DNA of 64,000 bases from Tyto alba (lineage: Eukaryota; Chordata; Aves; Strigiformes; Tytonidae), in contig NW_024881316.1 of assembly GCF_018691265.1 (NCBI RefSeq), positions 11,282,819 through 11,346,818 on the forward strand. The letters run 5' to 3'. Shown here piece after piece: positions 23,847 through 35,700 of the stretch. The notes beneath the pieces are model-generated. The model did no database searches, had not been told where the DNA came from, and saw only the letters and a list, made by a program, of their open reading frames with translations. The position numbers and the translations under genes were made by a program. Position 1 is the stretch's first letter. The number at the start of each line of letters is the position of its first letter.

Positions 23847-23854
23847 ATGGCGGC
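23847..23854 (+). promoter_or_regulatory. YY1-type ATGGCGGC at the RARS2 start codon
   Basis: ATGGCGGC is the core of the YY1 consensus, often placed at the start codon of TATA-less genes. Only the core matches; the preceding bases do not give AAG. Binding is inferred. Confidence 0.35.
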
Positions 23855-23885
23855 CTGTTCCTTTCGGAGGAGCATCGCTTCGCAG
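23847..23885 (+). CDS. RARS2: RARS2 coding exon 1
   Basis: Codons 1-13, [13 protein letters not shown], in phase at the end, donor GTACGC. Short, basic, with no acidic residues, as expected for the start of a mitochondrial presequence. Human begins MACGFRRAIACQ. Confidence 0.93.
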
Positions 23886-26667
23886 GTACGCCGCTCCCTC
23901 CCGCAGGAGGGGCGCGCCATTAACCGACACGATCCCCTTCGTGCCCTCGCCCAAACACCACCGTGTAACCACTTCCCCCCCCCCTTCCGGATGTCTTCCA
24001 GTGGGTCCGGCCCGTTGCCACGGGGCTGCCCCGCCCCGCCCCGGTCCCTCACAGCTGCAGCCCCGCCGCGGGCGGGCGGGTTCCCCTTCCCCGCGGGCCG
24101 AGCCCCGGGAGCGGTTAACCGGAGTGGGGGCAGGGAATACACACGACTCCTCGTCTTGGCCAGAACTGGATAAATCGCTAAAGACGTGCGAGGCTTTGAT
24201 GGGGTCCTTCGTGGGGAAGCAAAACCAAACAAACGCCAGCAACCAAGCTATGCGTGGTGTTTTGTCTTGCTTTTTTCTAAGGCGCCTTTAGTAATTCTTG
24301 AGTTTGTATTGCAGGGTTTGTTTGTTTGTTTGTTTGTTTGTTTTTTGTATTGCATATGAAAGTTAATAAGTATTAGCTTTTATACCTGGGTTGAAATTTG
24401 ATTTCAGGCATAACTCATGCATCCCCCGCAAGTATTTAAACAGGGAGCAATATTTTTCCTGGATCTTTTTTTGCTGAAGACACTTTGTTCTTTATTTCAA
24501 ATTTAGCTTTCAAAGGTTTTGGATCTGCCACCAGAAAACTTAATAAAGTCTATATCTGCAGTTCCTGTCTCCAAAAAACGGTAGTGTTTACATTCTATCT
24601 TACCATGTTATGTCATGTTTTATTATTTTCTGTTGTGCTTGTTACTGCAACAGTTTAACAGAACTTTGGGGAGAAAGAAAGATGGAAAAAACAAACCTAA
24701 GCTAATACACCAATCCAATTATAAGAAGATACCTAAATCTAATTAAATTGCTACATTTTCAGTTTGTATTTTCGAGCAAGCTCAAAACAAATACAATTGT
24801 GTAAAAAGTTGTACAAATTATGGGCAGTGCTTGAATGGCAAATGTTTCGGTATCAGTGATCTGAATGTGAAACTGCTTAGAACCAATGTGAAGTTATCAT
24901 GGATTTTTTTTCAGTGTCCTGCTCAAGAGTTATAATGAAGTTAGCAAGTAAATTACATTCATTCATGAGCATAATTTTTGTTTATTCTGAAATGGTGTTC
25001 TCACCATATCTGCTTTCTGATTGTGTTAGAACAAAGGTAATACTTGGCCGTCTAGTGCAGCTTTCTAAACTTTCGGGTATCTGTGACTGGGTTATGCTTG
25101 GCAGTTAAACTTCTTGTATGTAGAGTCAGCTTTGATCTGCTAAATCTACCCATCATTTTAATAGGTATCTATCCTGATTTTCATATGTTCCTTTTTTTAG
25201 GCATGTTGCTGATTTCCAGCTTTCCATTGCTTCTGTAACAGAAGACAGTTCTAGTGATTGCTTAGCACAAGATCTTAATCTTCAAGCTCAGAAGCTAGCT
25301 GAAAGGGTATGTTAATGCATTAATCATATATTTATTCAATAACAAACTTACAGACTAGAGATGTAACAGTCATCATAAGGTAAATAGTATTATTTTTCCA
25401 AGCATCTGTTTGGGTCAGGGTAGTTTAATGACTGCACCTACTGTAATGGTACACAGAATCTTCACAAAGAATTGGAGAAACAGTTTTAATAAGGTTCTTG
25501 TGGAATTATTGTTTCCAAATAGTTTGAGAGTAAATAATAATTGTGAAGTTAGGAGGGTATCTAAAGGGTATGCCATGGTCCGTGCTGTTGTCCAACGCTT
25601 GAGGAAGAAGTTGAGTTTGCAGTGACTTGGAAAATCAAAGACTGTAAAATCCAGCGCTGGAATGGCAATGGATAGAATGGATGAACTTAGCCTGTGGTAC
25701 AAGCAGACCAGACTTGAAAACCCCTAACAACTTCAAACTGAGGTTTCTTAGAACAGCAATTTTTTCAGGTGTGTTAGTCTGGGAAATAGCTGAGGTGTTA
25801 AGACTAACTACAGCATAAAAAAGAAGTGGCATGCAAAACAGAGTCTACAGAAGTGACCCAAACCTTGAAGGAAGGAAAGGAAATAAAAATTTTGAGAAGT
25901 TGGCATGCATAAAGTTGAACAAAAGTGGGATCAGAAAGGTGATGCTGAAGATTGAGGGATCATTTGAGCTGAAAAAAATCCCTCACAATCTAAAAATGTG
26001 TTGCTGATGCCAGTGCAGGTGAGTATAAACTAGGAAATTGTGGAGCTGCAAAGTGTTTCTCTCCTTTATTGTTAATGGCTCATTAAATAAACCTGGGACA
26101 CTTAGCCCTATGTCTTTACATGGAAGAGCAGTTGTAACAGTAAAGAAGAGTAGACCATCATCTGGCTGGTCAGTTCTTGTTTGATCTTTGGACTATTAGG
26201 TCTTTGTGGAGGGGACGTTGCATTGTGGGGTTTTTATGCCTCTGTGCAGCACAATGGCATTCTGGTCCAAGGTGCAGGCACAGGGAGATTTGATTACTAA
26301 AAAGCCACAGGGCACTTGAAGGAGAGGTTATTAAAGCCATGGAGAGGCCAGATGAGCACTCATATTAAAGAGAGATTGTCCTGGTTTGGGCTGGAATAGA
26401 ATTAATGTTTCTTCTCAGTAGCTAGAACAGTGCTGTGTTTTGGAATCAGTATGGGGTTTGGTATGAGAAGGATTCTGACAAGACACCAATGTTTTCAGTT
26501 GTTGCTGCGATTTCAAGGACTCTCCAACTCCCCATGTCCTGCTCATGTGCAGGTGTACAAAAAGCAGGGAGGGAGCACGGCCAGAGCACCGGACCCAAAT
26601 TGGCCAATGAAATATTCCATATCATGGAAGGTCACGCTCACTATATAGAGGAGGGGTGGTCGGGAAG

Positions 26668-26728
<61 letters not shown>

Positions 26729-29700
26729 TTCTCTCTTTCTCTCTTTCTCTCTTTCTCTCTTTCTCTCTTTCTCTCTTTCTCTCTTTCTCTCTTTCTCTCT
26801 TTCTCTCTTTCTCTCTTTCTCTCTTTCTCTCTTTCTCTCTTTCTCTCTTTCTCTCTTTCTCTCTTTCTCTCTTTCTCTCTTTCTCTCTTTCTCTCTTTCT
26901 CTCTTTCTCTCTTTCTCTCTTTCTCTCTTTCTCTCTTTCTCTCTTTCTCTCTTTCTCTCTTTTTCTCTTTCTCTCTTTCTCTCTCACCTCTGGGATTGCG
27001 ATTGCGGGATCTTGGTATTTTGGGATCGCTAGCCAGGAATGGGCTGGGTATCTGTCAGCGGGTGGTGAGCAATCACATTGTGCATTGCCCATTTATACTT
27101 TCTATTATTGTTATTGTTTTATTTTATTATCATTATTAAACTGTTTTTATCTAAACCTATGAGTCTCCCTTTACCCCTCCAATTCCCTCTCCTGTTGCCA
27201 GGCAGGGGCGGGTGGGTGAGTGGCTGAGTGGTGTTTGGCTGCTGGCCGGATTCAAACCACAACAGAGATAAAAAACACTGAGCTGACAAATGACAGATTA
27301 CGTAGAAAACGTTTAGCAGAACAAACAGTATGGAAAAAGTCCAGTGGGAATTCCTGTTTTCTCTCTGCCTCGTAAGTAAAAAGAGCCTTTCTTAAAATGA
27401 TAAGGTGGGAAATTCAAATTCAATAAAAGACATATTTTTTCATGTAACTTGTGAATAAATATTGGAATATGATGTTACTGAAGCTTGTAAAGTTTAAAGA
27501 ACTTCAAGTCTAACCATGACTTCACCTCCTGGTTATGTTACTGTCTAAGCTGGAGAACTAGCATGTGGGTAGAATTTATTTTCCATGCTGGTGATCTTCA
27601 GTAAGGATGTGTAGTTTGCCTTTTTCAAAGATATTAACCAAGTGATAAAGTGATTGTGTCATCTTTTATATGCTCTCTATCCCTTTTTTAATTTTATTTT
27701 TTAGACAATTTCTTAGCTATGAAAGACAGCTAGTTTAATAAGAAAATCTCAAACCTGACAGGTTGAGATCCAAAGCTCTCAGGCTGTGATGAGAACAAAA
27801 TTTGTGTAAAGAGGAAGCTGACATTAGGGATTGATCAGAAACTTCAAGAAATAGCAGTCTAAAACTTCTGTCTCAGGTTTTCTTTAAGACATTGATCTTG
27901 ATTTTTATTTATTTAAAGTGCTGTCAGGTACTGTGTGAGTTGTCAAATGTATCTCAGCTTTTGTGTGTACAGAGATCAACTGCTGCTCCCAGTCAAAATA
28001 AAACACAGACTGTAGGCATGCAGGGACTGAAGTAAAACATTTTGTGACATTTCAGGCTGAGTTACATTCAGAGCTATTAACCATGGATTGGAAATAATAA
28101 AATCATTCCTTTTCCAACAGGATTGATTAAATGATCCATTTGTGATTGCTTCAAACCAATAAATAACATTTTATTGTTTACAGTGGATTAAATTAATATT
28201 TATAATGGATTTAATAACAGTTTTCCAATCTAGCTGTTTTCATGTGGAATTTCTGTTTTGTTTTGTTCTTTTAGCTAAAATGTGATGCTGTAGTGAGTGA
28301 AATCAGTGCTGGTCCAGGAACAGTGAACTTTACGATAAACAGGGAATTATTAGCAAAGGTGAGTACTATATTTCACATGCATTAAGGCAAAAATAAATTC
28401 CTCAGTATAAAACTATAGAATACTTACTGTTATCTTAGGAAGGTATTTTTTATGTAAAACTGTCTTTTCTGAGTTCTTGAGGATCCCTGTTGCTGATTTG
28501 TTATGTAGGCCTAGAATTTGAAATGAAGCTCATAAAAGTTTCCTTATGAGGAAACAACTTATCACTTAGGCTTGTAGTCCTCTTTTCCTGAATGGCAAGA
28601 CCCTTTCTTCTTGTGAATTGTTAATGCTTAGACATGCCTATCAATCTTGTTGTTTTATCCTTTGAATTTTTCATTAGCTATTTATAATCAATCCATCTTG
28701 GTAAGAACATAGCAGCTGACTTCACTGAAAGAGTAGTTTCAGTGATAAATTTTATTCATGGACAGGATTTCACAAGATGCTTTATCTGTAGGGATTCTAG
28801 TCAGTTTAATGATTCAAGCAAGACTATGTGTCTGGCGTAGTAGAGTTTTCCTGGAAAAAAATATGGAATTAAGACATGTAATTTTGCATTATGTCACTGA
28901 GGAGAGAGGAGGAGATAAAACCTAGCTGTAACTTTCACTGATAACTAGAATAGATCTATGGGTAAATGTGACGATTTGTGTGTGTGTCTGTCTAGCTTAC
29001 CTTCTTAGGTGCCATAATAAGAACAGAATTGAATTTTTTTCTACAGGTGTCATTCCTTTTTTTTTTTTTTTTTTAAAGTTGATTCAATATCTATTGCAGA
29101 AGAATTTTAAAGTGATTTTTAGAGGGGAAAAAAAAGAAAAATTTCCACTGAAGTGAGATTTTCACTTTTGTTCACATTGTTAAAGCCCTCTATTATCTCC
29201 GGGAAGTTTTTTGAATACATACAGCTTGATATATTAGGTTTTGTAGTGTATTGGCATCTGTGTGACAAACTGAAGTATGTAGGGTATGTACAGGGACTTC
29301 CTTTGCTGTATGATGCATTACTGATAATACAGTCAGCATGAGATTCCTCTTCCCACAGACTGTGTTCAAGCTGCTGAGGAAGTATTTTGAGGTATTTTAC
29401 ATGGTCCCCATACTTTTAAAGTAGACACAGTTTTGTACAGACCATTCATAGTGGCCTTGCAGACTTGCAGGTGTGGGAAAGGGAAAGAAATGGACATGTG
29501 AGGACTGAATAGTTGGCTTTCTTTGGCACTAAAGGAGGAGAAAGCAGGCTGACTTTTGGTGCCCAGAAAAACATAGCAATTTTAGCAGAATGTGAATGTG
29601 TTCGTTTTTCCTCTTCCTGTTACAGACTTAAGTGACTCGGTATTTCTGAGGAGGCCTAAATTCTTGCAAACTTCTCGTGTTTTTCTGCTTCCCTGTTGTA

Positions 29701-32700
29701 CATACATGCTCCCTTCCAGCAGGGAAGGAAAAGAACATTAGGCAGATACTACGGCTAAAAAGGATTAATGAAGAAATGCAGTGAACAGTGATGTGAAGTA
29801 ACCAAAAAGTTAGAAACATTAATCTGCCTCATGTTCTAGGATTAACAATGGAAGCAGTTTAAATGTATACAGCTGAAATTAGAAACAGCTAAACCTCTTT
29901 TGCCTCTGTCACTTAAAGCATTGGTTCATGTTTAAATATGCTGTTAGAGTTATGAATGACCAAACCTTCCATGAGCTGTTGTTGCAGTCTACCTGCAGTG
30001 AACTGATGGAGAGGATTCTGTAGTAGTTGTTTTGTCTCTTAAATTGGCTTTGGTGATAATCATGAAGACTAGAACACCCATACTTCTGTGTGAGAGTTCC
30101 TGAAGTGAAAGAAATGTGTTCATGTGCTATTCGAGTGATCTGTATATGCTCATGCAGTCAGAGCTCATTGGATTTCTTGTAGGCCCCCAGTCACAAGGAG
30201 TGCGTGGGAGATCTGATGTGTCCCAAAGGGTTGGACCTACAGAATGTGTCTGTGCTGTGCACAGCACGTGTCCCCTGTATATTACACCTTGACAAAACCC
30301 TTGGATATTCCTAGGAATTTCAGAGAAATTGCCAAACACGTCAAAGTGTGCCTAGATAAGATGTATTCATGGGAAGAGGACACTTTTGAGGAAGCTCAGA
30401 GGTATGCTGTGTAGCTTTTTTTTTTTATTAATTAAAAATAAAATGCTGAGAACATTTGGCTGCACAATAAGGTAAATAAGATAAATTCTCTAGTGAAGTC
30501 TGCTGCTCATAATCTCTCCTACTTTTTCATCTAAATCTATGGTCTAGTTGTACAAGGTACTCCTTATTTTGAAATGTGTTAGCTGAATTAGGATAGATGA
30601 GGGTCCTGGTTAGCATAAGGTAACACTTCGATTTACATAAAAGCTCCCTCATTTTACATGAGGACACTGTTCTACCCACATGCTTAGACTGAGTTTCCTT
30701 TCCTGTCCAGCAGTTATTCCCAGGTTACACTCTCACCTTTTCGTTTTATGTAACTAAACACTGATTTTAGTGAAAACTAGGTTTTCCACTTCCTTTTAAG
30801 TTTTCACCAAATTCAGCCTTGGTTTTCACCAAAACTCTGCCTATAATTTCTCCAACTTTTCTAACTGATGAGATACAGCTTTCAAAAGTTAATGACATTT
30901 TCATCTTCATATGAGATCTTGTTTGCTTGCAGACCAGCCATCTAATTGCTAATGTGAGTAAAGGCTGTGGGATCAGTCTCCTCTGTTATTGGTAAACAGT
31001 TTTCCTGATCATGCTTTCTGTTGTTGAAACGTATGTCCTTTTTTTTTTTATTTTTTTTTAATGCTCTTTGTGGTTTAGACGGTGTTACAGCAGGTGTTGA
31101 AGGATGGCTCAGAGTATGGAGTAAAAAGTGAACTTTTCTCTACAGTACCCAAACAAAAGGCAGTGATTGAGTTCAGGTGAGCACATGTGATGAGTCCTTT
31201 GAGAAAATTGCCTTGTCTGCTGATTGATATTTTGGTGGTTGATACTCATTGGTGTAATGTATGATGCCTGTGAAGTTAAACCATATTTATGGTATTATAT
31301 TCAGCTGTATTGGATACTGCCATATATTTGCCAAGTAGAATGTAAGTTTTATTTAAGGAATTGAGGCTTTTTCCAATAATATATTTTTGGCATTTAAAGA
31401 GTCCACTAAGGATATTCTAATTTAATGCATAATAGTATTCAATTTTTAAGTAGGCTTTTTTTATTTTGTTATCAAGAAACATAATCTGAACTTTCAGCCA
31501 CTAACTCATTATTTCTTTCACCTTAATACCTTCCTCCCTGACTTGCTAAAGCAGCCAGGCATTGCTGGCCTCAAAATTTCTTCCCAGTGCAATTGTGTTT
31601 ATGGTTACCTGCTTAAGGAATGAAAAGTGGCTGACTCAGATCTCTTTATGTATAAATACCTTTGTTCACTTATACTCCCTCTGCAGGCTTCTGTAGTCAC
31701 AGAAAATAACCACTTGGCTTTAATCTGTAGGGTGAATTTTCATAGCTGAATTTTATTATCAGGGATAAACTACTGTGGGTATAGGGCTTTTTGGGGGGGG
31801 CAGGACATTGTTGGTAGAAGATGATGTGATTTTAGTTACCGATTCTTATACGCAAGGTCCCCTGTCCTGGTACCAGATTTATCTCTAATAAATTTACGAG
31901 GAGAATGATCCATATGTCCAAAACATGTAAAAAGTGAGAAGATATCCTGGGCCACATCAAGAGAAGCGTGGTCAGCAGGTAGAGGTGATTCTCCCTGCCT
32001 CTACTATGCTCTTGTGAGACCCCACACTGCATGTGCTGACATAAGAAGGACACAGATCTACTTGAACGGGTCTAGAGGAGGCCGCCAAGATGATCAGGGG
32101 GCAGGAGCCCCTCCCCTGTGAGGCCGGGCTGAGAGAGTTGGGGTGGTTCAGCCTGGAGAAGAGAAGGCTCCAGGGAGACCTGATAGCGGCCTGCCAGTGC
32201 TTAAAGGGGGCTACAGGGAAGATGGGGAGGGACTCTTGATCAGGGAGGGTGGTGATAGGATGAGGGGTAATGGTTTTAAACTGAAAGAGGGTAGACTTAG
32301 ATCAGATATAAGGAAGAAATTATTTACTGTGGGGGTGATGAGACACTGAAATAGGTTACCTGGAGAAGCTGTGGCTGCCCCCTCCCTTGAAGGGTTCGAG
32401 GCCAGGTTGGACGGGGCTGGGAGCAACCTGGGCTGGGGGAAGGGGGCCCTGCTCATGGCAGGGGGATTGGAACTAAATGATCCTTAAGATCGTTTTCAAC
32501 TCAAACCATTCTGTGATTTTGTGATAAGGTAGTGCAAGCCCTCTGTCACTGGTGTAGTTGAGTTTGGGGGAGGTTCTTTGTTGTGAAGTTGTTTGTAGTT
32601 TCTTTTTCCCTGTAACACTGGCTGTTAAGTGATACTAGAGGAAAAGCTGGTTGGATAGGAAAATTTCCTGTCTAGAACAGAAGCTATCAGGGAATTTTTA

Positions 32701-35700
32701 GGGAAAATTGAAAACGCTGGTTTTGTTTCAGTTCTGCTATATACATGAGTTGAATTCTTTTGACTTAGTGATCTGGCAGTCTTGTACATTGACCAAACAT
32801 TATTTGTGAAAATTTGTTACAGCTCCCCTAATGTTGCCAAAAAGTTTCACATAGGACATTTGCGTTCCACAATAGTAGGTAAGTACACATTTAACTGACT
32901 CCTAAAAGGGCTTCTTTGTCTTCCTGGTTTCACTTGACAGTGTAATGCTGCTAACCTTTCACTCTTATAGTGGAATGGCCCTGTCAGGCTCCACTTGCTA
33001 ATTAAAAACCTTTTGCTAATTACGCAGTGAAGAAAAGAGCATGGTGTGTTGCTGGCAGATTTATTAAGTCACACATAATATAGTTTTATGACTGTGAACA
33101 TTAAATGAAGTAGTTTAAAATTGTTCTACAAAGACACCCAGGGCAGTTTTCATTGAGGTGTAATGAGAGTCCTTTGAATTTTAAATTTCCAATTTGCACT
33201 GGACTGCACAGCAGTCAGATAGTTATGTCTTGGTGGCTGTCTTGCAAAAAGCTTGCTTTTATAAGTTAATTACCTTATGCCAGTATTACTAACACAGTTG
33301 CTGTAATTTGTAATGGAATAATTAGTAAGTTTATTATGCAGTACTTTTATGGACATATGGAAAACATTATTTCTCCCTCCTTCCACTCTCTAACAATAAA
33401 AACTAGTAGGTTATTAGCAGAAGATCCTACAGCATCTGTGCAGCTAATAATGTATTAGTTTTTAATTATATTTAATGTAGCATGTATAATAATTAATTAT
33501 ATAAAGTTAATAATTCTGCCTCTTCATGGGCTGACAGTTGAGTGAAATTACATATTTTGGGCTCTTTATATTCCACTTCTGGACCCTTTGCTATATAAAA
33601 AAAAAAAAAAAACAGTTTGAAAAATAGTTCTGTGATCAATGTTTGTCCAATAGTAAGAGAATGAATTGACGACAGTGAAAGGTCTTGAAAATAATTGCAA
33701 GCTATAATATGGTGTTATAATAACAGAAGAAGAGAAAGCTTTCTGCATTCTTTTACATCAGTATTGTAATTAAAAGGTGCCCTTGAAGGAGAGGAAAATA
33801 GAGGAAGTGATGCAGGTATTTCTTCTTTGTAATTCTACAGTTGTAGCTAAGCTTAGGAGAAAGATTAAGGGTTTTTGTTGTAATGACAGTTAGAACCAAG
33901 ATGTGCTTATGTGATACGGTAAGTTTGGAGCATATCAGACACGCTGTGTTAAGTGGCAGAGCTCAGTACTGCTGCAGCAGTATAGAGATGTTCAGGACTT
34001 GATGTTCTTTAACGTCACAGTTAACAGCAGTTTGTGAATGTTGAGTACTTACTTAACCTCCTGGTATGAGGTTGCCTGACTATGACGGGAATTATGTGTA
34101 CTGCCACATATTTGTAAGAATACAAGAAGTTTTTCAAGTTCATATATTTGCAGTATGGGCATACACATACATGTGTGTGCTTTTATCACTACTGTGTAAG
34201 AGATGCCGTATGGCACCTTTCAAATGCACAGCCTTTCTGTTCCTGCTCACAGTACTGTTGCTTTTAGTTGTGAAGTATTTTAGCAGATTCTGTGGGTTAG
34301 TTCATCTGACTGCGTTTCTTCTTCATTCTGAATACAGATCATACAAAAACATAAAACTGTTTTGTTGTAGTGAGAGACTAGCTACAACTGTATAGTTATA
34401 CCAATTTTGTTTCCTTATCAGGGAATTTTATAGCAAATCTGAAGGTTGCACTTGGACATGAAGTAGTAAGAATAAATTACCTTGGTGACTGGGGCATGCA
34501 GTTTGGTATGTTTTACTATTTGTTTCTCCTGTTGCCTTTTCTATTCTATAATATGGTCTAGGTTTTCAGCTTCAGTTTTTACAGGCCCATTGGATTCACT
34601 CGGGGCTCATAAAGAATAATACTGTGTTTCCATGCATGTAATGTGCATTTAATTTCCTTAAAATATGAACAAAACAGTCCCGATTGAGTCATCATCAGTA
34701 TGACCTATACTACTGTACAAGAAGTAACAGGAGGAAATTTACCCAACAGTCGCTCTGTCCCTCAGTAGCTCCTCTCAGATTACGTATGTGTAATTTGGGG
34801 TTTATTTTTAAAAGGCAGTGTAAATATTTTCTGAGTGTGCTGGTTATACCTTTGGAGCTCTAATAGCTGAACAGACTTCTGTTGCTGCCTCCAGACAAAA
34901 TGCATACATATTACCATAGCTATTGCATATCTACTGCAGTACTGTCTTCCTTATTCAGATTTTACATGCGTTTCAATGTGTAACTGTTGTGGAAGAGTAA
35001 GTTTACTAATCTATCTATGCCACACCTGTACACACAGCAATAGAATAATTATAACAAAATGCGTATTTTATATTTGGTTGTCATTGTGTATGTTAGTGTG
35101 TTTTCTTTATCTTTTTTTGTTCCCTCTGGAAACTAGCTCATTATTTATGGAGCATAATTAACTTCCACAGCAACTACATTTTGACAGGTTGAGGCCTGGA
35201 GATTTTGTATCTTTAAAGATATCCCAACACTTCCCCCAAAATACTCAGTTTCCTTTTAAAATGTAGCAAGAAAGAGGTGTGTAGGTGGAGAATGTGCAAG
35301 TGAATAGATCCTAGAAGGCTATCAATCTTGCATGCACGTGTTTGCATGAACACACATGCACACTCCTACCTCTTCTGAAATGTCCATCAGATAAGTGAGG
35401 ACATAAAAATCCTCTTATGTGCAGCCTAGCATGGCTTAGTATTTTTTCACTGACCAGAGATCATTTATGTCCGATTGCTGGATCTGTAAATATCCCTACT
35501 ATATGACAGTTGATCCATCCATAGGATTAACAGCTTTGTTGATTTCTGTTGTTAATCTTGCATTTTAAATTGATCCATATTCTCCTTTCCTTTTCTAATT
35601 TCCCTGCAAAAGCTGTTTTTGACATATTTTTAGGCATTTTAAAAAAGGCAATCATGCCCACTTCCTCCTTCTTGAAAGCTGATACACCTGTGAAAACTAT

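Larger units (their letters stand above)
23230..24130. promoter_or_regulatory. CpG island over the divergent start region
   Basis: Dense CpG and GC content from ORC3 intron 1 through RARS2 intron 1, in sharp contrast with AT-rich flanks. Edges were judged by eye. Long open frames here reflect lack of AT-rich stop codons, not extra genes. Confidence 0.85.
25307..28274 (+). other. RARS2 intron 3
   Basis: 2968 nt, of which 888 are the solo LTR. Remaining sequence unremarkable. Confidence 0.85.

Noticed and set aside
23020..24291. Several long overlapping frames (160-321 codons) on both strands around the promoter
   Set aside because: GC-rich CpG island sequence rarely contains stops. The frames overlap on both strands and their composition is Pro/Arg/Gly with no domain. 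Only exon 1 of each gene is supported.
26435..27162. Open frames of 156-234 codons made of repeating Ser-Leu-Phe or Lys-Arg-Glu units
   Set aside because: Products of the 8-nt pyrimidine repeat, open because no unit has a stop; inside an LTR, no homology and no splice support.
32143..32349. 68-codon frame in intron 5
   Set aside because: Lies wholly inside the CR1 3' end.
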